In this document: piece by piece, positions 46,049 to 56,725 of the stretch | Layout of the letters: the number at the start of each line of letters is the position of its first letter | How positions within the stretch are numbered: the first letter of the stretch is position 1 | Source of the DNA: Kitagawia praeruptora | Taxonomy: Eukaryota; Streptophyta; Magnoliopsida; Apiales; Apiaceae | DNA: 64,000 nucleotides | Direction: 5' to 3' | Assembly: GCA_037693485.1 (NCBI GenBank) | Contig: CM075346.1 | Location: forward strand, 123,554,001-123,618,000 | The notes under the pieces: generated by a model | What the model saw: only the letters and a program-made list of their open reading frames with translations | What the model was told of the DNA's origin: nothing | The model's database searches: none | Made by a program: the position numbers and the translations under genes

Positions 46049-46150
46049 TGTTAAGGAACTGGTCCATCTAGAGTATTAGAATATAATATAAGATCCATAT
46101 AAGGCCTCCCTCTAACACCTTAAGATTTTAGATGAGTTGGTTACTTAACA
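46049..46150 (-). repeat. LTR-like repeat sharing the 79-bp core
   Basis: TGTTAAG...CTTAACA, about 102 bp, containing the sequence ATATAATATAAGATCC common to 20199-20277 and 42353-42431. Its two ends are themselves inverted (TGTTAAG/CTTAACA). Confidence 0.6.
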
Positions 46151-46271
46151 TATCGATAACTCAAAAGTGGCCGAAATAGTCAGGTTAATATGGAGGAAGA
46201 TTGTTAAATAGTAGTATGATGACATTTGGAGACTAGTTTTCTGGCCAATCATCGAATGAAAAGGATGAAGG

Positions 46272-46571
46272 GTTTTATTTGCAGCTGCTAGATTGGGAAA
46301 CTATAAATTCATAAGGGAGCTACTTAAATTGTACCCTTATAATGCATGGGGAAGAGATGGCAATAAACACACAATATTTCACATTGCAGTTATACATCAC
46401 CACGAGAATGTGTACAATTTACTTTATGACCTTGGCTCCAAGAAGTTCGTGATGAAAGACAATGAAGGACATCATATTCTACATTTAGCTGCCATAAAAC
46501 CAGCCCAAAGTCGTCTAAATATTGTGTCAGGAGCAGCTCTTCAGATGCAAAAAGAACTACTATGGTTCAAG
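46272..46571 (+). pseudogene. Ankyrin-PGG protein, internal exon only
   Basis: Reads LFAAARLGNYKFIRELLKLY, HTIFHIAVIHHHENVYNLLY, then HHILHLAA and QMQKELLWFK. The last block marks the end of the ankyrin region just before the PGG membrane domain in plant ACD6/ITN1-like proteins. An AAG|GTACAT splice donor follows at 46571/46572. A TGA lies just upstream in frame, so the exon starts at an acceptor near TTTGCAG (46278-46284). The 5' exons are missing, where the capturing element begins, and I find no PGG exon downstream before 50.6 kb. Confidence 0.78.
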
Positions 46572-46689
46572 GTACATATTCCTTGATTCTCGGAAATTTA
46601 ACTTGTGAACAGACCTATGTATTACTGATTAAGACTACTTGTATGTATTTTTACTAACTAAGTCAATTTATATTGTTGAGTATGAATAT

Positions 46690-47880
46690 ACAGACAAGAA
46701 AATACAGAGGGAGGTGAATGTATTTTCAAACTTTTTCTTCAAATAAATATTTCAAGTGAAGGTTGTTTGAGGGTTTGAATCTGATTATGTAGCAAGAGTG
46801 TGTGTTCGTGTTCTTCAGGATGTGTAAATGCGGAATATAAACACTAGAACAAGATTACTCACTTTAATCTAATATTTTATTAGATAAAGATTTGCTATAA
46901 ACTGTGAATACGAATGGTAGTATTTTCAGCTTCGTTTTCTCAGAGAGATGTGTTTTACGAAATGTGCATCTGAAAAACTTGACTACTAGAGAAGTGAGGT
47001 TGTTCTCTTATAGACAAATATTACTTTTTAGCATGTCTATCCCTTTTTGAGTAATATCCAAACGACTTGAGATTTGACTTCCTTTTAACTCTGTTCAGAT
47101 CCACTTCTTTAGCAGCTTGTCTCTCGAAACACCTCTCTAAGCTTCTTGTAGTCTTTCCAAAAGCACTTTACATTACTGTGGTCCTGAAAGTGTTTTGGCT
47201 TGTTGCAGGTTTCTGACTTGTACAATTCTTCAGTATTTTGTCGCCAAGACTGCATTCGAGAAGTAACTAAGTGATTGATTCGAGAACTGGAATTGATTTG
47301 ATAGAAAACTCTGAGTTCTCGAATACTGTATAACTGTCATATCGAATTACTTCTCAAATTAGTCTTTTCTCCAGGAATCCTTGAGTTGTCGAATAGAACA
47401 TTTGACTTGGTGAATCTCTGAGATGTCGAATAGCTTCTTGAGTCCTTGAGATATCAAATACAGCTTTGACTTGTTAAATGCTAGACTTCTCGAATAGGAC
47501 AAAACACTTGTCGAATTGGTACTTAGGCAAATTTTTATTTTTCAAGATCTAACTCTGTTTATTTCTTCAGCCTTGTTCTCCAAGCTTGAGGCATGATCCT
47601 TGAATATTCTTTCAAGTATTATTCTATGACTCTTAATTACAATCACACAAATAGAATTTGATACCTATTACAAGTACTAAACAAGTAGAAATTCTACAAC
47701 TAGAGGTTCTCTCAATTAACACATAAATTCACATGTACACTTAAATCAATACCCATGCATGCATAAATGTTAAGATAATAGAATCATGCTTAAGATGATA
47801 GAATCATGCAGAACACTAACATGCACTAAACTGAACTAAGTAGCAAACCAATGTCAAAATTAATATACGGGTAAAAACAA
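46690..47880. other. Unclassified interspersed sequence
   Basis: It contains a loose periodic pattern of TCGAAT and GACTTG words (about 47240-47520) that looks like the inside of an LTR or other transposon, but I found no paired ends, PBS or ORF. Confidence 0.3.
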
Positions 47881-48009
47881 TCTTTTCAATATCCACTTGT
47901 TTATATATTCAAAATAATTTTTTTTTTCTAAACTACGTATATTAAGAAAACAAAAGAACCAAGGGGTTAACCCATGCTCTATGACAGACCATAGAGGTGG
48001 CAAAGAAGA

Positions 48010-48290
48010 TCAATTTAAAAATTGAAGACAAAACACCCAAAAAAACTCAAAGAAGTAGCCAAGTAAACTAATGCAAGCTCTCTTAATTAGAAACCATGAA
48101 GAAGTGGATAAGCGGGTTTTAATATCTGTATGGATGCCCGTGAGCAGTTTTGCAGGAAGAAGCAAGCCTTTGTTGTGAGCTCTAAAGTTGCGCTCTCTCC
48201 ATAGATGATAAGTAAATACTTGAAGAGTTAGCAAAGCCAAATGACGATGAGTAGGATCTTGAATGTTAGCAAAATAATTGATGAATCACT
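48010..48290 (-). pseudogene. LINE-type reverse transcriptase C-terminal remnant
   Basis: The minus strand reads LALLTLQVFTYHLWRERNFR then AHNKGLLLPAKLLTGI and DIKTRL. The motif WRERNxRxHN followed by a short helix is characteristic of the C-terminal zf-RVT part of plant non-LTR retrotransposons. No upstream RT domain is present. Confidence 0.6.
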
Positions 48291-48299
48291 TATAAATTT

Positions 48300-49248
48300 T
48301 AACTTGACCCAAAATCATAAAATAAATAAAATTATATTTTAGAAGCAAAACACTTTTAAGGGATAAATATATATTTTATTCACTTAATCACAAAGACTCC
48401 AACATTAAGAAATACATATCATAATTAAATTAAATAAATGAAATGATACATCATCCTCAACCAAATATATGCCGTTCTAACTCATCTCATAATAGTAGTT
48501 TAATTTGGTACCCTCAGACTTTATATAAATACATCTTTATTAAAAATAATCACATAAGAATAAAATAATTATGCATCAGGAAGCAGCAAACCAGTACACT
48601 AGTTAGCATAAATGATAGTAAAAATTAAATTGGTCGTTAAGAAATCCCTTTTCTTTTCTTTTAATCTTAAATAAAGCAATTTACAAGAAACAATTTACGT
48701 TAAATAAAGAAAGCATGACCAAATCATATATGAGCAATACACATCAATTAGGAGAGCAATAGATGACATGAGTGTGATTCGATGTAATATAACAGTACCT
48801 GAAGAAGCTAACAATAATATGATAAAAGAATATAGCTAGCCAACAGATGCATATAATAATCACTTATGATTCAAAGTTCACGTGACATAAACAGAAAAGC
48901 ACATAAACACTAGTACTAGTATTTGTTAATATTCCAAAAGATGGCATGGACACATACCTACTGTTTTGTAATACAACAAAATAACATCACACATAATATA
49001 GATAAAATGTATATTTTATAATGATTTTATATTTTTTTTCAATTTTTTATTGCACGTAATAGGCACATATTATGTGGAGTCACATATCTGTTACTAATGG
49101 TACATGTAGAGTTTAAAAATTAACGTTTTCTGTTGGGTTTCTTCATATATTTAATGAGTCGTCGATGAGATTTGTTAGTTTCTTCATATATTTTGAAGAG
49201 ATTGGTGGATATTTTGATATAGTGTAACTATCTGTTTTATGCCTACAA
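48300..49248. other. AT-rich region, nothing recognised
   Basis: No ORF of interest or repeat ends seen. Confidence 0.55.
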
Positions 49249-49258
49249 TTATTTTGAA

Positions 49259-49622
49259 GAGTAAAATTCAGGATGGTGGCTAAGTTTTACCCTAATTTTC
49301 AAAATGTTGGCCGTGTTATTAGATTTTCAAAAGGATGGCTGATGTTTTTCTCCGCATTTCAAAACAGTGGCCAGTCTTTCAATTTCTCAAATTAGTGGCC
49401 AACATTTCACTCCGCGTTTTATAAAAGTGGCTATTTTAGTATACTATTGGCCATTTTTTTGAAAGGCGGAATGAAAGATTGGCAACTAATTTGATAAATT
49501 GAAATACTGGCCACTGTTTTGAAAGACAAAATGAAAGGTTGGCCACTAATTTGAGAAACTGAAAGACTGACCAACATTTTGAAAATTGGGGTAAAATTTG
49601 ACCACCATCCTGAATTTTACTC
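49259..49622. mobile_element. MULE-type MITE
   Basis: 364 bp, long inverted repeats starting GAGTAAAATTCAGGATGGTGG, perfect 10-bp target duplication TTATTTTGAA (49249-49258, 49623-49632). Internal words of the form AGTGGCCA recur in both orientations. Confidence 0.9.
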
Positions 49623-49632
49623 TTATTTTGAA

Positions 49633-50290
49633 TATGGGATTGGAATCACAAATGGGGTCAAGGTGATATGGGGATAAAATATTATTGGTGATATCATGTG
49701 TTTGCTTGAATGGTAGAATGAATTTATTAATTTAATATTTTTTAAATGAGTAAAAGAATTACAAGTAATTAATATAAAAAATTAATCATTATGATTTATC
49801 AAACATTAAACAACATCATCATAACTTTTTTATGTTAATAATTAAGATGTAATTTTATAAATATAAATAAAAAAAATATAATTTCACTTCTCATACTCAT
49901 GTATGTCATACCCACCTGCTCCTAAACTATCAAAAATCTGTAACTTAAAGCTTTGACATATGAGTTTAAATTTTTTTAATCTAGATTTGAAATGGACAAA
50001 ACCTATGTGATAACTAGCCGTATCTGAGGGTGTGCAAAAAGCCTCTTCGCACAGGGTCTCTAAATTATAAGGGTCCCAAATTAAAAAATTTCCTTCATAT
50101 ATATGTTAAATTTATGTGTTTTTAATTTTTTATCTATTTAGAAATTAATGCTTCCTTATATTGTCTATTTTTGTTTATTTAGACATTTAAAATCAATCGA
50201 AGGTTACGTCAATTTTAGTAAATTTATACTTAAAATTTGTGTTTTGATTTAATTTAATAATATTTCAGAATATTTAGGGACTAATTTTAA
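49633..50290. other. Non-coding DNA, nothing recognised
   Basis: AT-rich, with no ORF, repeat ends or RNA gene seen. Confidence 0.55.
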
Positions 50291-50299
50291 TACTCGGAA

Positions 50300-50470
50300 G
50301 AGTAGTGCTACGTGCACAGAAAATTTGCACATAAATATGCACAAAATGAGGAATGAGGTGGATTCCACTTATATATGTTTTTATTGGTGGATACTAATGT
50401 GAATGCAGGTGCCCATTATGTTATAACCAATTAAATTAAGACACTTATCATTATAACTATAACATTTTTC
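50300..50470. mobile_element. Short MITE, family GAGTA(G/A)TG(C/T)TACGTGCAC, copy 1
   Basis: 171 bp with a perfect 9-bp target duplication TACTCGGAA (50291-50299, 50471-50479). Ends are weakly inverted (GAGTAGTGCTA / GAAAAATGTTA). A relative is at 52958. Confidence 0.75.
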
Positions 50471-50643
50471 TACTCGGAATAGGGGCCAACAAGTTTGAGA
50501 TGGGCCTGATATGATAACTAGACATCGGGTACCACACTGACCCCTGTTAAGGAGCATATATCAGCTACAAAACCAAATGTGCATTACTAAAAAGTGTACA
50601 CTTTAACTCATATTCACTCCCTAAGCTTGAGCTCTCCGATCCG

Positions 50644-51160
50644 ATGTCGAATGAAATAGACTTGATCAAGTATTCTGCACTCTATAAAGCCGCAATAGCA
50701 GATGACTGGGAAACTGCGAAGCGCATATTTGGAGAAGAAAATAATGTCTTTTACAAATTTGGTTTCACATTCGACTCAGATACACCTCTACACATAGCCG
50801 TGGGAACACAAAGATCAAATCGTTTTGTACAAGAATTAGTGGACTGGATTTTGCACGTAGGGGATCTGCGGATGCTGAGAATTAAGAACCGTGAGGGACG
50901 GACTGCGCTACACTATGCTGCTATGGTAGGGAATACGGAGGCTGCAAGAATTTTGATCAACAATTGCCCCGAAATGGCTCAGATGGCTGACATTTGGGGA
51001 AACACCGCCTTGATTGTGGCTGCTGGAAACGTACAGAAAGAGACATTGTGTTATTTGCTGGAGGTGACAAAAGATGTGGGTGAAGAAGGAGGAACTAGTC
51101 CCTACCGGGGACAAGATGGTGCTAACCTTCTCGGCTACTCAGTCTATGCCGGTTTCTATG
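50644..51160 (+). pseudogene. Ankyrin-PGG protein, first exon
   Basis: ATG 50644 (MSNEIDLIKYSALYKAAIAD) opens an ankyrin-repeat reading with TPLHIAV, REGRTALHYAAMVGNTEAAR and WGNTALIVAAGNV. It ends GYSVYAGFYG at a GT donor (ATG|GTACGT, 51160/51161), the usual exon 1 end of plant ankyrin-PGG genes. These membrane proteins act in defence and stress signalling. The reading past the donor (to 51351) is intron. I see no second exon or PGG domain in the remaining 12.8 kb, which is filled with MITEs. It could be the start of a gene with very long introns, but truncation is likelier. Confidence 0.75.
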
Positions 51161-51352
51161 GTACGTACTCCCTCAGTCACTCTCATTTTTTTACGGATAC
51201 TAAAAAGATGTCTTTTTGCATTTTTTACGTTATCATAAATACTAAGTTTCCCAACTATTACATCCACTACCTTCCCCACTATCTCAAATTTAACAATAAA
51301 AAACACTATTACACTAAGTATTTTCCTCCACTATTTCAAATTTATTATTAAG

Positions 51353-52093
51353 TGTATGTTTGGGGTATCTTAAAATAAGTAACTTATGACTTATAAGCAC
51401 TTATGTCATATAAGTGATGAGTAGAGCAGTCAGTAGAGTGTTTGGTAAATTAGAATTTATAATCAGTAGACTGTTTGGGTAAATCAGAACTTATAAGTTA
51501 ACTTTTTTTTATAATTTTCAAAATATTGTTTTTTTATACTCCCTCAGTCCCGGCCATTTCTTAACATTTCAAAATAGGGTGTCCGACACGCATTTTAAGG
51601 TAAATTTTAAAGATAGTTGCATAACTTATTTTTGAAATTTTCTTTTTTTGTATAAAAATAGAACAATCCTATTTTTATACAAAAAAAGAAAATTTCAAAA
51701 ATAAGTTATGGAACTATCCTTAAAATTCATCTTAAAATGCGTGCTAGAAAGTAACAAAAAAAGTGTTAAGAATTGGGTGGGACGGAGGGAGTATATAACA
51801 ATGGATATCAATGGATATATTTCGATGAATAGGGAAATTTGATATGTACATATCAATTTTCTAATGAATGGATCGAGATATATATGGTTTTGAAGATTTG
51901 AAGGATATTATATATTACGTATATCGAGAATAAGTTATAAGTTATAAGTTGAAAGTTAAGAATTCTTAATATTCAACTTATGGGTTTATAAGTTATAAGT
52001 TGAGTTAAAATTTATTTTGGCAAACACCCCCCATAAGTGCTTTTGGCCTTATAAGGCATAAGTGCACAGTAATATGAGTATACAAACAGGGCC
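51353..52093. mobile_element. hAT-like MITE relic with a nested Stowaway
   Basis: The ends resemble the GGCCTGTTTGG-type family (GTATGTTTGGGG and TACAAACAGGGCC), with inverted TAACTTATAAGC words inside. Possible target duplication TAAGT. The exact ends are uncertain. Confidence 0.45.
51539..51791. mobile_element. Stowaway MITE 1
   Basis: Ends CTCCCTCAGTCCC and GGGACGGAGGGAG with TA on both sides (51537-51538, 51792-51793). The centre is a long near-perfect palindrome around TATTTTTATACAAAAAAAG. Confidence 0.92.
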
Positions 52094-52565
52094 TAAGTAT
52101 TGATATATCCCACCACTTTATCCACTTTTCATCCAATTTTACTCATTTTTTATGTATTATCTTGGTCTCTATGTCCCCCTCCAATGTATATCTCAAATCT
52201 ATTACTCCCTCCGTTCCTTTTTATTAGTCATTTTAGAAATTTGTAGAAACCAAGAAAATGTAATTAATACACTTTTATGTTATTAATGATGTTACAAAAT
52301 TACTTAAATAGCCTTATGATTCAATGTATCTAGAAAGAAATTGAAAACACATGTATAAACACAAGGGTAATGGGTGGAAAAATAATCATTAAATATACTT
52401 TGAAAATGTAAAGTGACACATAAAAAGGAATTTTAAGAGAAAACTAAAATGACTAATAAAAAGGAATGGAGGGAGTATTAAATATTGATAGATCTCCCCA
52501 CTTTACCCATTTTTCATCTAACTTACTCATTTTTTATGTTTATCTTGGTCTCCGTGTCCCCCAAG
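52088..52565. repeat. Diverged direct duplication flanking Stowaway 2
   Basis: About 85 bases near 52088-52175 (TATTGATATATCCC...TTGGTCTCTATGTCCCCC) recur at about 52484-52565. The Stowaway element lies between the two copies. Confidence 0.6.
52205..52475. mobile_element. Stowaway MITE 2
   Basis: CTCCCTCCGTTCCTTTTTAT to the complement, flanked by TA (52203-52204, 52476-52477). Tc1/mariner-type, non-coding. Confidence 0.92.
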
Positions 52566-52957
52566 GTAAACAATTGAGTGTGATGGAAGGAGTAGTATGT
52601 AGGTTAATTCATCGAGTTACAGTATTAGTTAAAAAAATCAATGAGCTTAGAAATATTTTTTTACCCTTTTAACTATTTTTCTTTTATCAAATAAACCCAA
52701 TCAACTATATATAATAAACTATATGTAAGAAAAAAGTTTTAAAAAACTATATATAATATATATGATAAGCATATAATTTTTTTGAATAACGTGATAAGCA
52801 TATCATAATATGTAAAAAACATATAAAGCATAAATTTTACACACAATCATATATAGTTACGGTAAAATTTATATGGAGTACCGAATAGTCATTGGGAGAC
52901 TACTGCATTATATTCTGCTTATAATATATTATAAAATTCTTATATACTAACATATAC

Positions 52958-53148
52958 GAGTAATGTTACGTGCACATAATTGATTACAGATTTTTTTTTA
53001 CAGAATGAGTTGGATTCCATTAATGTAGATTTTTATTGATTGATATTGATGTGAAAGGAGGAGGTCCATTAAGTTATAACCAATTAAATTAAGAAATCTA
53101 ACATTCTGTAAAAAATTTTGTGAAAGTTTCTGTAAATATAGCATTTTC
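52958..53148. mobile_element. Short MITE, family GAGTA(G/A)TG(C/T)TACGTGCAC, copy 2
   Basis: Starts GAGTAATGTTACGTGCAC, ends AATATAGCATTTTC, and shares the middle (GTTGGATTCCA, TTATAACCAATTAAATTAAG) with 50300-50470. The target duplication is not clear. Confidence 0.6.
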
Positions 53149-53161
53149 CAATATATAAATA

Positions 53162-53545
53162 TCTATACTATTATATTAAAGCCGAAACATTGAAAGTTTT
53201 GGTTTTCTCTTAAGTTTTGGTTTTCACTCTAATTATTTAATTTTAAATTATTTATAATATAAAACAAATCAAATAAATTCCGTTATTGTCTTTAATCCTA
53301 AATACATAGTAGTATTTTATATTTACACCATTACCCGTTAACAACAAATTTACATTAATATTTTATATTATTAGTTCTAATCAATACATATCATTTATTA
53401 AATAACTATTATTATTATTATTAATTTTATTAATTAATATTACAAAGTTAAATTCCATAATAAAATATTATACTCTATTTTATTTAATCACATAATTTTA
53501 AAAGTATTTAAAAGTAACCCGTGCTTTGCACGGGCCCTAAGCTAG
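53162..53545 (+). mobile_element. Non-autonomous Helitron
   Basis: Begins TCTATACTATTATATTAAA after an A, ends with a hairpin CCCGTGCTTTGCACGGG (53518-53534) and CTAG (53542-53545) before a T. These are the diagnostic 5' TC, 3' hairpin plus CTRR and A/T target of plant Helitrons. 384 bp, no coding. Confidence 0.88.
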
Positions 53546-53999
53546 TCTAATTTAATACTCCATCTAACAAAACCCATAATTACGGTTACGCAGCTCCAGG
53601 CCCCACCACCAACTTCCCCTTTACGGTTATCAGCACATGGTCAGAAATTCTGACTCAGAATAAAACTAAAAGGACCAGGAGTATAAAGCAAGAGTTAATG
53701 TACAACAACCTCGTATCCTCCGATACCTCGTATCCTCCGATGATTTTTATTTCATTTTTAGGTTTGTTGTGGGCAAGGGCACATATTTAAAATTTGTATT
53801 TGATAAATTGTCAAATTTTAAATGATAGATATTTATATGAATGTATGGGGTCCATCATATTATTAATAATGAATCATCACCAATCAAAATTTGATAAATA
53901 AGATAGCACGGATTCTTAGCATGTTGGCACACACTAGAAAAATCGTTCATTTTTAAGTACATCTCTTTCATGAAACTATAATATTTAATCTCTTTCATT
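53546..53999. other. Non-coding DNA, nothing recognised except a short direct repeat
   Basis: CCTCGTATCCTCCGATA occurs twice in tandem near 53709-53742. No gene. Confidence 0.5.
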
Positions 54000-54555
54000 T
54001 TAGAGCATCTCCAATTGTATTAAACCCTTACCTAAATCAATCTACATTACCATCTACATGTTAAACCCTTAGCTAAATCAATCTACATTGCCATCTACAT
54101 GTCACTATTTAAAGAACATGTACAGTATTAGCAATTCTGTTTAATAAAATAAAATAAAATAAAATATTATAATTACTAATAATTAATCAATTACCTTTTT
54201 CAGCTAAAATATGTTACCTTTTATATTTTTCTATTTTTTTCAGTTAATTTTATTTATTTACCCTTATTTAATGGTACATGTTATTTTACGTAATTATCCT
54301 TACTTAATTATTTATAAATACTAATAACTAATAAATTTTACGTAATTATCCTTACATAATTATTTTTTTCAATAGCCAATTTTTCTTTTCCCTTAGTCTT
54401 GTAATCCCTTAGTAATAAATATAGATAAGTAAGTTTAGTCAGCCATATTTGTCCAACCAATAAAACTCCACTTCCCTTAGCTAGAATTTTACATTATCAT
54501 CATTTTAGTATCTTTTAGCCAACCATTTTACATATCACCATTGGAAATTCTCTAA
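54000..54555. mobile_element. TIR MITE with GAGCATCTCCAA ends
   Basis: Left TTAGAGCATCTCCAATTG, right CATTGGAAATTCTCTAA. The left end contains a 46-base tandem duplication (TTAAACCCTTA..CATCTACATG). Superfamily unresolved, as a target duplication is not obvious. Confidence 0.6.
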
Positions 54556-55547
54556 TATCATATTTTTGCTTTTCTAAACATATTAATTTTAATATATCTT
54601 TTATACTTTTCTTATTGATTTCAGTTTATTGGTTGAAAATTATTAACTTTTAAATTTTAAGTAGGCAAATAGTGAATATGTTTATTACAAACAAAAACGT
54701 TTGTTTATTATATATGCATAAATTATTTGAAAAATTATATTCTTTACAAAATTTATATAATTTATTAAATATCGTTTTTAAATTTATATTCTTATGAATT
54801 AATTTAATTTTTAAAAATTATAGCCTTTAAATGTTTATATTATTTTTAAATATAATTCATAAATTTATACTCTTATGAATGAATTTGATTTTTATAATAT
54901 TTAACTCTGAAATTCTTCAAAAATTAATTAATTAATTATGAAAAGAAAAAAATTAAAAATATAATCCTCCATTTTAATAGCCTTTATAAATATAGAAACC
55001 TCTTGCAAACTCATGGATGGTGTTTAAGATTTTGAGGTTGTAGTTTTTTTAACTTCCCTTTTGCCTTTTGAAAATTCTCTCATTTTTTTTTAATATATAA
55101 ATATGAGAATAAAATTCTTCAGATTGAACTCACCGAAATCACCTAAGATGCGTGTACTTTTTAATATAAAATAGTAATAACATTTTTGTAAATGTTTGTC
55201 TATAATTACAATAACACTCGCATGTATTTACATGGGAAATTTATAAAAAAATTTAATCTTAGGAAAGTTATGTGAAATAAGTTAAGGAACATTAATCTCT
55301 ATAAATATTTACCATATATTATATATAATCATCTTTTTTAATAGATAAAATAATTTATTAATTAAATGTCATACGATATCTATTAAAATAATCAAAATGT
55401 AACGAATACGTCATAGAATCAAACTATGGTTTTCTCATTAAAACTAACATGGTCATGTAGTACATGCATGTTTTGTGGAACATCCCAGTATCAGTGAAAC
55501 ATGCAGCCATTTTGGATATACAATCTAACCATTGTAATTATGAGAAG
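54556..55547. other. AT-rich region, nothing recognised
   Basis: No gene or repeat ends found. Confidence 0.55.
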
Positions 55548-55555
55548 TATGGGTA

Positions 55556-56263
55556 GGCCAGGTCGGATTCGGATCGGATTATCCTAAATCCATATCCGAA
55601 TCCATTAAGATTTTTCGGATTCGGATCGGATCGGATCAGGAGCGGATATTTTTTAGTCCGATTCATACCCGATCCGTTCGGGTTTCGGATTTTCGGATCG
55701 GAGGTCCGACCCGTTTAATTAAAAAAAAAAGAAAAATATGCAAAATTATAAAATTGACATATCCATATTTAAAATTTCATAAATTCATTTGATTTGGTAA
55801 TTTAACAGTCAACTAGTATTTTGATTAGTGCTTTGATTTGTATTCAAATTTTTAGATGTTAATAAAAAAATCTATATATTTTTTTATAAATTTTATATTA
55901 TATATGATAAATAAAAAATATATATAATATATATACTAAATACATATAAATAATAAATATAACATGTATTTTATATATAATATAGTATAGATATGTAGAT
56001 ATATTTTTTTGTTTATATATTATATATAATAAATATATTAAATATAATATATAAAAATATAAAAAATATTGAATATATAAATATATTCAGATCGGATTCT
56101 TAACGGATCGGATCATACTAAATCCATACCCACTCCTTATTGGATCGGATCCTTATCGGATCGAATCCTTATCGGATCGAATATTTTTTTGAAGGATCCA
56201 TACCCATTAATTTCGGATTAGATCGGATCAGATCGGATTGGATTCTTGATCCATTGACAGGCC
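55556..56263. mobile_element. hAT-type MITE
   Basis: Perfect 8-bp target duplication TATGGGTA (55548-55555, 56264-56271) around GGCCAGGTCGGATTCGG ... CATTGACAGGCC. The interior has many GGATCGGAT words near both ends, like the GGATATCCG words of the 1343 element. No coding. Confidence 0.85.
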
Positions 56264-56693
56264 TATGGGTACTCGACAATAATTATGCTCCCATATAAAC
56301 CCTTATCAATGAAATATTTATATAAAACTTATTCAGATCTACTTTCTCAACCATCAAAACACACTAATTAAAATTCTCACTGAGAGAGAATTATAAAAAA
56401 TCTCGTAAAAACTCAATATACGGGTACTAAAAAACTCAATTACCAGGTAGAAAGATTTTTTTTTTGACTATTTAGGTTTATTAAAAAAATTTAAAACAAT
56501 AATGAAAATTATAAATTTAAGTAAAATAAGTAAAGGGGGACTGATCATCGAGATTATCATCAAACCAATAAATAAAGTTGATTATTACCCCTAGTTAACT
56601 ACTGTAATGAATAAAACTTACGAGAGTGAGGAGAGGAGAGATAATAGCACCATATAATAATCTTGTAATTATTTGCTTCTATATTACAGTATA

Positions 56694-56725
56694 CTAGCGT
56701 TCTACCCGTGCTACGCACCGATCGA
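56694..56725 (-). mobile_element. Helitron 3' terminus, minus orientation
   Basis: Read on the minus strand: hairpin GTGCGTAGCAC, then AACG and CTAG before a T. I could not find the matching 5' TC end to the right, so the extent is unknown. Confidence 0.55.

Larger units (their letters stand above)
42353..46150 (-). mobile_element. Putative non-autonomous retroelement carrying host-gene fragments
   Basis: On the minus strand: LTR-like repeat (46049-46150, TGTTAAG to CTTAACA), PBS TGGTGTCAGAGCC (46036-46048), fragments of a PLS-type PPR gene, an NT-C2 gene, a PPR596-like gene and an unknown gene, then tandem repeats, a polypurine run GAGGGGGAAG (42527-42536) and a second LTR-like unit (42353-42526) sharing the 79-bp core. 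No gag or pol is present. The two LTR-like units differ in length and outer ends, so the borders are uncertain; a Helitron or Pack-MULE origin remains possible. A copia-2 solo LTR sits inside it. Part of it recurs in unit 1 up to the breakpoint at 35846. Confidence 0.5.
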
